From: Trichobilharzia regenti
Lineage: Eukaryota; Platyhelminthes; Trematoda; Strigeidida; Schistosomatidae
Reading direction: 5' to 3'
NCBI GenBank assembly: GCA_944472135.2
Contig: OX235267.1
Coordinates: forward strand, 35,247,312-35,311,311
DNA: 64,000 nt
Within the stretch, counting starts at the first letter, position 1. The number at the start of each line of letters is the position of its first letter. Positions 10,910-21,907 of the stretch are shown here, piece by piece. The position numbers and the translations under genes were made by a program. The notes beneath the pieces were generated by a model. The model did not search any database. It was not told where the DNA came from and saw only the letters and a list, made by a program, of their open reading frames with translations.

Positions 10910-11230
10910 CTTAATCGTTAAGACAATAAGAATTAGAGAAAATATGGTGATGCATTGTGTTAGGTAGCCAAATGTGATTCAAACAGGCCACCAAAGTAGA
11001 GAAGAAACTAGTCCAAAGTACTTCAATTACATTTTTAACACAAATTTGAATCTGTCTACGCTTTATCGATCATTCTGTTATTCACATCACAATGGCATTT
11101 ATTAAAATTACTTCAGCATTTAATGAGTTTATTCTAGCCACCATAGTAAAAGATGAAATCACTTAGGATTTCTACATCACTGCAAAAGAAATCAGAAAGG
11201 ATTTTTAAACAAAAATTAAGGTCCCATTCA
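10910..11230. other. Unassigned region
   Basis: No coding sequence or repeat recognised. Confidence 0.3.
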
Positions 11231-11234
11231 ATCA

Positions 11235-12135
11235 CTCAATCATTTCTTTGCCCACAGTCAAAGGGCTGAATGGCTTGTATCACACGTTTATTCTTTGTGG
11301 TTATGATTCGGATAAGAACACAAGAATAACTCAATTCAGCGCAGTACATTCTGCTATGAAATTCACATAAGAAGAGGAATCCAAAAACAGAATTAATTAC
11401 CTTCCTAGGCGTCCTCCTTACAAGAAAACCAGCTGGCAGTATAAAGAGAATTTTGCATACGAAAGGCATATGGACAGGACAACATACACATTTCGCGTAG
11501 CTTCGTTCCTCTTCAGTACAAAATAAATTTAGTGAGGATCTTCAGCCACAGGGTTACAGCTATATACTCATAAGAGGTAATTAAAGATGAACTAAGGATT
11601 ATATATGACATCAGAATTGAAAATAAGGAAACATATGACAAAGGAACTTGAGAAGGACTATTCACTACCCGTAAACAAGAAGCTTCTATACATACGATTG
11701 CAATTCAAGGGTGATGCACCTAGTGAAATAATTGATAACAAGTTAAGAAAATCTATTCAAACAACTTTTATTGCTGGTAAATTACAGGTGATGTTTGCTA
11801 CACGGCCAGTTGTGGATACTTGACTGAAAGATAAAGTACCTAGACTAGCTCCTCCTTCTTGTATCTATCAATTCACCTGCGCCTGTGATGGAGCGGGAAC
11901 ATCTGCCAATGTGACTAAATAAAGGGTGTAGTAAAAGCTATCAACAGTTCGATATTAGACCACATGGTCCAAACTGGCCACAAAGCAGGGATTGACGAAT
12001 TCACCCGTATCGTCTACCAGGTATCAAATAAATTGTCAAAAATTCTCAGGAACCACATACTCTAAACAGCTGAGGCTTTCGTGATTCGCGTGCAACAACC
12101 AGTGCTTAATCTGCGAAAGGAGCAGATTCAACCAG
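11235..12135 (+). mobile_element. Penelope-like element relic (RT end, linker, GIY-YIG)
   Basis: In the plus strand, broken over several frames, one can read the RT C-terminal part (FLGVLLTRK..GSIKR...TGQHTHFA at about 11400-11500), parallel to FLDVLMTRK...TGQYTHF in the PLE at 27271-27768. Next comes the linker (11605-11823, open 72 aa) with the YIRLQFKGDAPSEIIDNKLR block, then a decayed endonuclease (CIYQFTCAC near 11860 and the HMVQTGHKAGIDEFTRIVYQ block near 11970-12030). The YIG core itself is deleted. Not functional. Confidence 0.75.
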
Positions 12136-12139
12136 CCAC

Positions 12140-12780
12140 TATTACTGCCCAGGCAGGCCTTCAGTGGAGACTATAATTTCATGAATTTGCATTATCTTTC
12201 CTAAATTTTCTGATATTCATTTTATTGTTATGTTGATGATGTTGAACTTTAATTTATTGATATTATTGATTTGATGTTATTTAAACAACGTTAATGTTGT
12301 TATTTAGACTAATTCATTCACTATTATGTAAATATAACTGTGCCACCTGATAATAAAGTTATCGAAAATAGAGTATTCTTTGTTCATTAACCATTCTTCC
12401 GGAAAATTTTATGGGGTCATTTTTAATCAGTTAAAACAAAAACAGTTGGAGTCAATTAAATAAATAAAAATCTTGACTTCAAATCCTGTTTTAACAGGTA
12501 TGCATCCGCTGAAGTTTGGGTGCCACGTTTGTGCTTCAACTTTGTGCTAGTCCATAGTGCAGCCGCATTAGCCAGATAAGTTCCCAAAACATTTTCCTCT
12601 GATAATCTAAGCATTTATTCCACTTAAATGCATTGCTTTCTAAACAGCTAAGTCTTTCTGACTCGTGTTTTGTTATCATCAGTGCTTGAAGGTTACCTAA
12701 GGTACCGATTAGGTGAGTCCTTGAACACATTTTATCTTGTAAGGTTCTTAGAGTGTAACATATCAACGACAAACCAGCCA
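12140..12780. other. Unassigned AT-rich region
   Basis: No secure coding sequence. Around 12640-12700 a weak resemblance to the PLE C-terminal AEAF block was noticed but is too poor to call. Confidence 0.3.
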
Positions 12781-13860
12781 CTTGCGAAAATAGCAATGTA
12801 AACATTCGCATTATTGATATAAGTATAAAAATTGGGCACTGTGGTAAAGTATAACTCCATTATAGATAAGAATTTACTTTGATAAATCACACAGTGTTGC
12901 ACAGTAATACTAACTGATGACGCTTCGGGCACAAATTATTGCTCATAATCAAATCAAGTCACTCACACAACTTTTTACTTCATTTATATACATGTGTGGA
13001 ATTGACTAGATATTTGAATAAAAATCAATATATGATAAATGTACATCCAGAAGTAATAATAGACGCTTGATGACCATGCACATGGTCCGAGGTTCTATCC
13101 CCGGCCAACGCACTCCCTTACCTCACTGAGCCAGAAATAATGCTGGTAAAGAGGAAAGGTTGGGCATGAGCCTAGCAACCCCATCCTGTAAAATAAACAC
13201 TGCTACAGAAACTTCAAGCCACTAGCTTGAAGCCACCCTATGTTCCACTGGGGAACGTGAAGGAAAAAAAAGAAGTAATAATATGAGTGTTACTGATCAA
13301 TTACAATCAGATGGGAAATTGGATGAGTGTTTTTATAGTCATAATAAGTAACTTGTTAGAATGTTGTGATGTGCTTGAATTGAAATAGAATTTTGAGATT
13401 ATTTATTATCCTCCTCTGATTTGACTGACCGGCGGTAATAATATCTTCCATATCTCTGGTATTTGCATTGAGTCATTTCTGTCGCATGTGTTTGGTGTAG
13501 ACTCAATGAACCAGGATTCAGTAATAAATCTCTCTCCCCACCTACATAGATTACTTCTTAGAAGTAATTTTTTTTCTAAATTACCTATCTTCGTGGGGTC
13601 AAACATTCCTACCTTAGCCAAATTCTTATGTTCCGCCAATCTGTTTACCCCCGATCTACTAGTTTGACCTATATAGTTGACTTAACTCACAGTCATTGCA
13701 AAGTATTTTGTAAATTATATTATTTCGTTTAATTGGGTTCACCGGGTCTTTTAGCCTACAGAGCTTGTCCTACCCTAATTCCTGCTTTATTAAGAATTCT
13801 ACGTAGGATAAAATCTTATCTTTCATGGAGTTAATCATTCTCATGAATATGCTGCAGTTC
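12780..13860 (-). mobile_element. Penelope-like element relic, interrupted by a SINE
   Basis: The minus strand aligns with the PLE relic at 22850-23720: the endonuclease fragment (AEHKNLAKVGMFDPTKI at about 13580-13640), its C-terminal ERFITESWFIESTPNTC and IPEIWKILLP blocks, then the AT-rich terminal sequence (12780-13020). A SINE at 13062-13270 splits the terminal sequence. The reading frame is broken upstream of the GIY core. Confidence 0.65.
13062..13270 (+). mobile_element. tRNA-headed SINE with 13-bp target duplication and A-tail
   Basis: Bounded by AGAAGTAATAATA at 13049-13061 and 13271-13283 and ending in an A-run, the hallmarks of target-primed insertion. The head is 5'-truncated but keeps a B-box (GGTTCTATCCCCGG). 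The body matches minus-strand copies at 28305-28502 and 33568-33790, including the TACTGAAACTTCAAGC-type segment and the ending TGTTCCACTGGGGAACGT. It sits in a PLE, so it is younger than that PLE. Confidence 0.85.
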
Positions 13861-14027
13861 AAATCGCCACACCCCGAGAAAGTCCATGCAAAAGAAGATG
13901 AAAGAAATGAAGCAAAAGTCCGATCGATAAAAGATGGAAAGTCAAAATAATAATGAAGATCACTAAACCAAATAACAGAGGTAATAGCACATTTGCTCTG
14001 GTATCAAAACAAAGTTTACTAAGGAAG

Positions 14028-14235
14028 ATTTAGTGTGATGACGAATTGTTGCTTTGGACGAATAAAGGTGGTTTAAAATTTCTAATTGCTAGGGCTTCCA
14101 CAGACTTTACTATACGCCGCAAACAAGTTTTATTTATAGGTTCAAAAGATGTGTAAACGTCAATTTTATATCCTGTCTCTATAATATGTTTCGCGATAGA
14201 GGAGCTAGGTCTCCTGTTCCCACTGTTGATAGGTT
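14028..14235 (-). mobile_element. PLE endonuclease C-terminal fragment
   Basis: The minus strand reads openly through the distal part of a PLE endonuclease: SSSIAKHIIETGYKIDVYTSF followed by the SVEALAIRNFKPPLF block and a stop. This parallels SISKHLIEMNHKTDV...AIHKLKPP in the 6168-6860 copy. The YIG core is absent, and the fragment abuts plus-strand PLE sequence at about 14236. Confidence 0.65.
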
Positions 14236-14840
14236 CCCAGGATTCTACTGAACGCTGCTGTTAAAAAGACTTTTTATGCAGCTAATCTCATAATAATTGA
14301 GAATGCAAAGCCATTATATCTATCTAAGCCCTTTGAACATGATAAAAGTGATGTCATATTCCATTGTAATTACCAGTTTGAATGTACGTGTGGCCACACG
14401 TACATAGGGAAGACTCATCGATCTCTGCAAGTAAGAGCTTCAGAAGTACCACATGCTCTATAAGCCAATCGAAACTTGACAGGTACTCTGCTGATATTGC
14501 CTCAACCACGTTCATAAATTTACATACACCTGTGGTAGCAACTACAAAGGAAAGATAGAAAAAGGGCCTTTACCTGGTTTTCTGAGCATAACTTTAGGAA
14601 CTTATGCCTAAAGAGAAGCCAATATTCGTAAAAAGTGGAATTACCGGGCAACTTATAGATACCTCGGGTCATTTCGTCGAGACTTTCAAATTCTCCAAAA
14701 TATATTAAAAATGCAAAGGACAGCAAATTTACTGCAACTTGCTGAAGGAACTGAAATCAATCCTCTCGAACCAAAATTATGCTTACGGAAAGAGAGTGTA
14801 ATCAATCTCCCGTTCCCTTGGTAACTGCATTTTGATGAAT
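14236..14840 (+). mobile_element. PLE endonuclease fragments, plus strand
   Basis: The plus strand reads YQFECTCGHTYIGKTHRSLQ at about 14370-14430, a good GIY-YIG core preceded by linker sequence (14240-14350). A second GIY-like segment YTCGSNYKGKIEK follows near 14530, then the PLE C-terminal block AEGTEINPLEPKLCLRKES at about 14745-14800. Two core segments imply two truncated copies or a rearrangement. Confidence 0.65.
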
Positions 14841-14849
14841 ACATTGATT

Positions 14850-15050
14850 AGTTATTCATATTAGTGACCTCAGCTCATTGAGCAAGTTTTCTATTAGATG
14901 AACTATAACTTTCTTGAGTTTCTATGTGAACTTACAATCTAACACTGCTTACTAGATTTCTCTGTTTTCTGTCTTGTCCTCCTCTCATATTTCCTATTTT
15001 TTGAAGGCATATAAAGTGATGGTAAATTAAACTGAATAATTCTGTAGCTT
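14850..15050. other. Unassigned spacer
   Basis: Nothing recognised. Confidence 0.3.
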
Positions 15051-15059
15051 ATATTTTGG

Positions 15060-15235
15060 ATATGTTGATTTTATAATGTTTTCTCTACTACCATTCAAAC
15101 ATCGAAGTATGTTATTGTTATTATTTATAACCATTATAATTTCAGGTGGTTTGCAGCAGCTGATGAGTACCTGTGAAATAGAATGATATCATTTATACTG
15201 CAAATATGGTATTTTTATCGAAATAATCAAAGACT
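15060..15235 (+). repeat. Non-coding repeat with CTGATGAG...GAAAT core
   Basis: Matches 25470-25590 (plus) and 25085-25265 (minus). All three keep a TTTGCAG/CTGCAAA pair enclosing CTGATGAG (or a variant), ACCTGTGAAATAG and a short self-complementary AATGAT..ATCATT element. The arrangement recalls the small hammerhead-like motifs known from PLE terminal repeats, but no convincing stem II is seen. Confidence 0.5.
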
Positions 15236-15239
15236 TTAT

Positions 15240-16235
15240 GTATTCCTCCGATATCCTCATCAAACCACCGATAACTGTTTAACTGTCAACTTCTGTTTCT
15301 GATAGCATCGCTCATCGAGAGAAGTAGGAGATAGCCATGCATAACATAACATGGCCTTCTCTTCTCAAATAACGGAGATTTACATTCTTATTTGTTGAAA
15401 TTTCCTTCTCACACATAAGTTTATTAATATTATTAACCACATTACTCTACCTAACAAGGGGGATTAGACAGAGGTAGTTAGCATAAAAAAGCTACTAATC
15501 AGCTCACATCTTTATCAGCCATTTCTCACAGCAAGTTCATGAGTGTTGAGATCATATCAGCGAAAAGTCTTTTAGTGCTGATATAGATTTCAGACACAAT
15601 TATTAATAAAGAGTCACCTAGCAATTCTATAATACCGATATTATCGTCTGAATTTTATCAAATTTAATACGATGATATATATATATCAGTGGCATTAAAA
15701 AATACGAAATTAATCATAAAATCTATTTACTGCACTAGTTTCAATATTTTTTCTTGCGTAAAATTAACTTTTATTTTTCAACCTCTGAAGTGATGAAAAT
15801 TTGATTCCCAGACCAAGTTGCGCAAATATAATTACTGTTTCGGAGATGAGAAGACAAAGAAATTGATACGACTTCTGAATTCTTCGCTTAAATATAATTT
15901 ACAAATGACGAGCTAATAATTAATTATTTCTTATCTATTTAGTAGAATATAAACAAAAAACACACAGAATTTAAGTTTAATCGATGAATTATCGACCTCT
16001 CCGTTTGACCAATCAGAAATGTCAAAGCCTCTGAAGTTAATATGTCAAAAGTAAATAATAGCGACAAAAAGAAAACAAAATGCCATATCAGAGAAGCATT
16101 TTCGCAATCCACAGGAGAAATAATATTAAGTAAAATAATATTCTTATGCAAAACAATCCTGTAAATTTCATACATTTTATTCAAATTCTGTAAATTTCAT
16201 TTTCGTTTAAGACAATTAGAAGACAAGAAGAAAAT
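15240..16235. other. Unassigned AT-rich region
   Basis: No coding sequence or repeat family recognised; a short (TA)n tract lies at about 15670-15685. Confidence 0.3.
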
Positions 16236-16239
16236 AGAG

Positions 16240-17120
16240 TAAAGAATATTCTTTTCGAAAAATTTATCTTCGTGCTCTACAATCATATATACGTATAATA
16301 TTCTGGGATAATCATCATTAGCAATATTGATATTTTATCAATTTCAGGACTGGTCATGAGCCGACATAAGTTAGAGAACCTTTGGAAAACCAACGGGGAT
16401 TACTGGATGGCTTTTCCGTCCTAGTTTGGAACTCTTCAGCAGTACGCACTGACCACGGTCTGGTTGCGAGGCAAGCTCGTAGACAGTTAACCCACTGAAA
16501 CCCAACCCAATGGTCAATGAATTTCAAATTCTGTCAATTCGTGATACGTATTTAACTCAACCGCCAGACAATGTCGAGGGCAGATTTCCCGATGCTTCTC
16601 TAACGAATTCGCACAAGTTGGATTTCATTAAACACTGGGTCGGATACCAGTGGCTAAATGGTCCATAGGGTCACCTCGTGACTGAAATCTTCTGGGTTCG
16701 AACCGCGGTAGGTGCGTACTGTGGAGAGTCACAAACTAGTGCGAAATGGCTGTTCGGCACACACAGGTTTTTCAGTGGTTCTCTAACTGATGTCAGCTCG
16801 TGGTCAATCCTGTAACCAATCCATCCCTGAAAACCAACACGTGATAATATCGATTTGTTAAGATCAATGGAATTAAAGTTGAAGAAAAATGCATAAGTTA
16901 TAATAAGCACGTAATACTAAACAGAATATCAGATAAAATTGAGGAAATTTGTACGAAAAATTAAGGGTAGTTAAAACCTTGATGGCCAAGGTAATGAGAG
17001 CGTCGTCTACAGTAAACCAACTATTCGTAATTTTACCTCAAGACTCCATCTGCTGTACATTGCTGAGGCTGTCACAATCCACATTAAGATGCCTAACTTA
17101 TGTACCAGGAAGTAGCTGCT
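16240..17120. mobile_element. PLE relic split by a SINE fold-back pair
   Basis: 16240-16345 and 16845-17015 are the two halves of the PLE 3' terminal sequence found intact at 26385-26680 and 47760-48050 (shared AGAATATTCTTTTCGA, ATATCGATTTGT and GATGGCCAAGGTAATGA blocks). The SINE pair 16352-16822 lies between. At 17030-17110 the plus strand carries the PLE C-terminal block YIAEAVTIHIKMPNLC, inverted relative to the expected order, so the locus was also rearranged. Confidence 0.6.
16352..16822. repeat. Inverted pair of diverged hammerhead SINEs
   Basis: A minus-oriented SINE (about 16352-16620) and a plus-oriented one (about 16635-16822) of the 10165-10901 family. The minus copy holds CTGAAGAG, a TTCC...GGAC stem and a damaged GAAA. 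The plus copy holds AGAGTCACAAACTAGTGCGAAA and a B-box GGGTTCGAACCGC. Both are older than the other pairs, judging from their divergence. Confidence 0.65.
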
Positions 17121-17680
17121 TCAGGCGCTCCATTAGCCTGAAATCAGTTTGGAAATCCTCTGCACTCTGCAGCATAAAGAATAAAATCCGAATTTTCAAC
17201 ACAAATATTAAGTCAGTCAGCTCTTCTGTGTAGGTCATAAACTTGACCAATAAGTCACGAAAACCATTTCCCACAGGCCACTGCAGAATTTCATCAGCAG
17301 ATGCATTAGCTGGTTCCGTACTGAAGATGAAACGGCCAGAAAGAATTCGAGACAAGAAACTATGGGAAGAAAGTGGCCAAGAAATTATCGCTCAACAAAT
17401 ATGCTGAAAAAAGTGAAGATGGATTAGGAGCGCACTGAAGAGGCCGTTGGGTGACATCGTGCTCACTGCAGGCCATCACTCGAGTGTAATCCGAATAGGA
17501 AACGATGAGTGGGTGGTAAATTCGATAGTGACATGGAAGAGATAGTTTGGAGAGGAGGAGATGAGAGATTATGAGTAATCGTAGACCCAGATGAAGAGGA
17601 CAGCAGAAGATAGAACAACATGGAGATGTGTTGTTCAAGCCCTACGTTCCACTCAGAACCCGAGAAGACAATTACATTAT
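17120..17680. other. Unassigned region, possibly old retroelement sequence
   Basis: Open stretches exist on both strands (for example minus 17098-17355) but none shows a recognisable domain. At about 17690 a short piece of the 13062-13270 SINE 3' end (TTCCTAAAGGAACATAGGGC) is visible. Confidence 0.3.
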
Positions 17681-17689
17681 TGTCTCCTT

Positions 17690-18130
17690 TAGTTCCTAAA
17701 GGAACATAGGGCTTCAGCCGCACCTCTCCACTGTGTCCGGTTTTCCGTTGAAGTTTTCATCTGGATCAATGTCTGTCCACATGCTTTCATCTCCTCTTCA
17801 CATGACCTCCTCCAAGTCAACCTAGGACTGACGCCCAAGTCACTGCGTTACATTCGGGTCCCACTTGTGCGATGGCCTGTCGTATGATGTCACTTGATGG
17901 TTTTATCAAAGAATGGCCAATCCATCTCTATTTCATCCTGCTTATTTGTTGCCCAATCGGTTTCTGGTTGGTTTGCTCCCAGAGATCCCTGTTACTGATC
18001 ACTTCTGGCCATCTGATCTTGAGTAGTATTGAGTGAAGACAGCTGTTGATGAAAGTTTGTAGTTTGTTCGCAGTGCCCATCATGACTCTCCAAGTCTCTG
18101 ATCTGTATAGTGAGTAGCACTGACTTCACA
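17690..18130 (-). mobile_element. Non-LTR retrotransposon RT C-terminal region, second RTE-like family
   Basis: The minus strand reads LLYGSETWRV, then QTFINSCLHSILLKIRWPEV, SNRDLWEQTNQ, and RWIGHSLIKPSSDIIRQA, the typical post-RT and C-terminal order of RTE-like elements. The residues differ clearly from copies 1-3, so this is another family. Frames break near 17850. No catalytic core is present. Confidence 0.65.
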
Positions 18131-18139
18131 TTGGAGTTG

Positions 18140-18775
18140 AAAATCCAATAATAATACACATACATACATATAATTGTGAAGCCAAAAGAGGAATTTATCG
18201 AGAAGAATATCCTTTGCTTGAATTTTCTTTTATCTTTTATATTTTATTTGTTTAAAACTTGTGGCAATAAGCTGTTAAATAATACAAACAAGAAAATATA
18301 CATTATGTGATAACATAGAACTCGAGAAATGTGGTGGAGTATAGTTCCATAAAAGGTTATTTCATCATCTGTTGTTTGCACGTTACTGTCGCAGTGATAT
18401 TATAGAAGTCCTGCGTGAAGTAGACAAGAAAACAGTTAGTTGGATGAGTCAGAACACCAACAACTACTGGAAATATATTTTGAGGATAGAAGTTATTAAG
18501 CTACGAAGTGTGCTAACCTAGCTACAAATCATGCACCTAATAGAAAGCCAATGTCGAACGACATAGATGCTTAGCCCTACACTGTCTATTTGCCCAGTCT
18601 ACTTAAACTATGAAGGTCAGCAACTAATGTTAAATGACAGTGTGGGTAGCGGGCCAGTTATCTTACAGGGATCATTTACCATTACAAGAACATTATGGTA
18701 GCACATTATTTATAAATATGACATTTGAATTCATATAAACTCTGATCAAGATTTGACAGGAATGATTTGCTAAAC
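18140..18775. other. Unassigned AT-rich region
   Basis: No gene or repeat recognised. Confidence 0.3.
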
Positions 18776-18789
18776 ATTGAGCACCAAGT

Positions 18790-19310
18790 GGGTAATAAAA
18801 AGGCGTAAAGAGCGAACAAAATTTTCTTTTCGATGATCAATTTTCATGAGCTGCTGTACAGTTGTAATTATATTTAACAAAGAAATCATTAGATCAATCA
18901 GATACTGATAAACTTTGTCCTCGAAATATGTATTACATAATGTAAACTGTAAGAAGGGATGACTAATTGTAAGTTAGAAAGGAGGCTGAAGTTGGCATGA
19001 CGTAACAAGTGTGAGATGATGACTAATCAATAAGCTCGTGTAGAATGGTAAGGAACTTCATCTCTTTTCCACTAGTTCCTGTCCCTTTCCCTTCTTACAG
19101 CTTATATTATGTAATACATATTTCGAGGACAAAGTTTACCAGTATCTGATTGATCTAATGATTTCTTTGTTAAATATAATTACAACTGTACAGCAGCTCA
19201 TGAAAATGAATCGTCGAAAAGGAAGTTTTCTTCGCTGTTTGTGCCTTTTTCTTATGAGTCAATATGGGAATATTTCGTTCATTGAAGAACACCAAGTGAA
19301 TAACAGACAT
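18790..19310. repeat. Large near-perfect inverted repeat, spacer about 125 bp
   Basis: 18815-18962 and 19088-19225 are reverse complements with only a few mismatches over about 145 bp, centred on blocks such as TGTAATACATATTTCGAGG. Weaker pairing extends outward to about 18790 and 19300. No coding potential is seen. It could be a MITE-like element or inverted PLE termini. Confidence 0.7.
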
Positions 19311-19329
19311 TTGTAAAAACTTACATTTG

Positions 19330-19425
19330 GATAAACAACAGCGAAATTTAAACGAATAATTCCAACGTTTCGTTTGCAAAACTGACTCGAACTTCATCAG
19401 GGAAATAGTCAAGATGAAAATATCC
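19330..19425 (-). other. PLE-terminal-like segment with CTGATGA and CGAAAC
   Basis: The minus strand holds TTCC-CTGATGAAG ... CAAACGAAACGTTGGAA with TTCC/GGAA complementarity. This arrangement resembles hammerhead motifs reported from PLEs, but stem II is weak (three base pairs with a bulge). It directly follows the 19088-19310 arm. Confidence 0.35.
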
Positions 19426-19429
19426 GTAG

Positions 19430-19980
19430 TGCAATTTCCAATGTTTTAACGTGTACACATTTAGACTAGGTAAAACGGCACTTCGTAATTTCCTGTTGTG
19501 CTGTAGACGCGCACATTATTTGAGTTTTCAATACAGCCATATTATTTATTAGACAAGTTCTAAAACTTTTCCCTGAATTATCTTGACCTATAATTTTACT
19601 CACATATACTGCTCAACAAGGCACATTTCCAATGAACTAAGACTTTTTAATTAACACTTTGTCGTCAGTACTTACAGGTTAGGTAGAGTATTGATTTATT
19701 GGATACATATAGGTAAATTACGTTTAGTAAGGGCTGGTAAAGTGTAGCTTATCAACAGCACTATCAGTAAGTTACCTATCAAGTGGATATATTTAAAAGG
19801 TGCACATCCTGCCTTTAAAATTCTTATCTAATAGTGTGTGAGCTAAAACCAAAGTAGAATAAACACGAAATTGACAATATATTATAACTTGCGATCAAGA
19901 TTTCGTCAGGTAGTTACAAGGGCTTATTATTAGTTTTTTCTGCTATACGGTGTAAATAGTGTGTGTGTGTTTGTGTGTAT
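19430..19980. other. Unassigned region with a (GT)n tract
   Basis: Nothing recognised except a short GT-rich microsatellite at about 19960-19980. Confidence 0.3.
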
Positions 19981-19984
19981 TGTT

Positions 19985-20215
19985 GATATTAGATGGTTGG
20001 AGGAAGTCGGAAGAAAGCTTTGGACCTAGGTTTCGTGCTAGCTGGCACTCACCAATCAGCAAGGCGTATCTGCAACCTTGAGGAAGGAACTCATGTCCCT
20101 TCTGAGATTCAAACCGGCGTCACCCAGTGCCACCTGCAGTCAGAGACGTTACCTTTGAGCTATTCGAGCTCACGACCGACCTCCTATAGGTCTGTATTGG
20201 ATACTTCCGATTGAA
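19985..20215 (-). repeat. tRNA-like repeat, same family as 9425-10160 and 32870-33085
   Basis: The continuous copy of this family. It shows TTAGATGGTTGG, the CTGCAACCTTGAGG segment and the CGGTTTGAATCTCAG B-box-like string on the minus strand. The name of the family is not known to me. Confidence 0.5.
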
Positions 20216-20247
20216 ATTAGTTAGCAACTATTGTAATATGTATAGTC

Positions 20248-20465
20248 CTATCTTTGGTGTAGACTAAATTCTATCAGTTAAGTTCATAATGTAGCCATCA
20301 TGTTGGGTGGCTTGCCATCACGGTGCACTGTAAACTGTTGGTATTAGATGGCCGATTGCCTCCAAACATCTGTTATCAACAATCCACAGTGCACTGTGAT
20401 GGCAAGACACCCAGCATGGTGGCCTGACTGATAGAATTCAGTCTACACCAAAGATAGGACTGGAA
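20248..20465. repeat. Inverted repeat, arms about 85 bp
   Basis: 20250-20335 and 20380-20465 are reverse complements. Paired blocks include TCCTATCTTTGGTGTAGACT, GATAGAATT/AATTCTATC, and TGCCATCACGGTGCACTGT. The spacer of about 45 bp has a fragment of the TTAGATGG repeat start. No coding sequence. Confidence 0.65.
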
Positions 20466-20694
20466 ACATTACACTAGTTACTCACTGGTGTCCAATCAAA
20501 AAGTGTGTGTGTACTTTTACATCAGTCTTCAATAAGAATGTCCGAATAAATATCATGGTGACCTGGTAAGTAGTACGGGAATTTGTATTTCAAAATGTGT
20601 ATGTGGTACACACAGATATTGTCTACGAGTGAAAATTGCATATTTTTCAAAGTATTCACAGTATTAATTCGGTGGATGGTGACTAGCAGCAGAA

Positions 20695-20965
20695 TGCAGG
20701 ATAACACGCATTTCGTCTAATTTGACACCAGTAGTCAGCTGGATGTACCTGCATTCCCCAACGATTGAGTGATGGCGTTCACATAGAGGCTGACACCCGT
20801 TTCACAAGAGTTGATGGCTCTCGTGGCTCAAGTGGTCTAGTGGATTATGCTTTAGTGTTTGAAACTATGAATACCGAGTTCGAGCATTAACGGGAACACC
20901 ATCACCCACTCATTGGGGAATGCAGGCGGTACATTCAGATGACGAGTCCAAAAAGGTCGAAGCAG
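20695..20965. mobile_element. Sm-alpha-like hammerhead SINE with inverted second tail
   Basis: The plus strand (about 20815-20965) has a tRNA-like head (GGCTCAAGTGGTCTAGTGG and GAGTTCGAGCAT) followed by GGGGAATGCAGG and a hammerhead-like string, GATGACGAGTCC...AGGTCGAAG. The minus strand (about 20775-20670) has a second, better tail: GCAGGTACATCCAGCTGA, then GTCAAATTAGACGAAAT and ATCCTGCATTC. This is the order of the known schistosome Sm-alpha ribozyme, although its core has changes in CUGANGA. The two tails form an inverted repeat around the head. Confidence 0.7.
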
Positions 20966-20979
20966 GAATCATATATATT

Positions 20980-21900
20980 TCACTGCTAGTCACCATTTAC
21001 CAAATAACCTAAGGTTAAATAATCGGATATCGTCGAAGCATTCACACAGGGAGTCGGCATGTCAATAGAGACTGAGCACTTCGGTCAAATCTATCAATGG
21101 GGAAGTCTAAATTGAATTCAATAATAATCAGAGAATGAACAAAAATAGAACTAGGCTAATGTTGGTCGCAACTGTGAGTCATTAGTGTACCAATTAAAGT
21201 TTTTAATTGCATATTTCCGTAATGAAGCTATTCGGAATTTCAGTGAAACATAAACTTATGTTACTTTCGAAGGTACAGATATAATCAGGGAAGCAAATTT
21301 GGTATAAAAACTAGTAGGACAAAAAATTTATTTTTCTAACCAAAACTTGTCGTTGCATCAAGTGATAACATCACAGTTTCACTTCTCTTCATTCAAGCTT
21401 TTGGGATTTACTCATATATGTAGAGTCTCTGAAGTCAATCATTGTTTATATAATGAACCAAAAACTTATTTCTAGAAGCTTAATCTTATTATGATAGATT
21501 CCCTTACCACGAAATTTACTCCAACATCTTCAAGTTCAACAATAGCGTCCTAAGGGATGCGAACGCACGAGTAACCGCCAGCCTACCAATAATAAAAATG
21601 AGGAATGTTTGTTCAAGCGTTGACGTATATTCACAAAAACATGCATGAAATCACTTAAAAATACGTCCCAATTATAGTGAGGAGTATCAGGTGCTAAGTT
21701 AGCCTACTTTCTGTGCATGTATTCGCCAAGGCGACTGAAGATGAGCTGTTTTTTTGTGAATTGTTCATCTCTCTTATCGTGTTATGCAGTCTTCCCCACA
21801 GCCCTCAGTTAAATTTCTAAGTTTTCCAGTAAGAGGATCGACGACTACTTACCAGGAAAATGTGGATAATAAAACAAATTAGAATAAATAACATCAACTC
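20980..21900. other. Unassigned AT-rich region
   Basis: No gene or repeat recognised. Confidence 0.3.
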
Positions 21901-21907
21901 TAAATCT

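Noticed and set aside
12900..12940. CTGATGAC...TTCGGGCAC in PLE ends as a hammerhead
   Set aside because: The GAAA half lies on the opposite strand (TTTCG on the same strand) in the related copies at 23600 and 40820, so no hammerhead can form.
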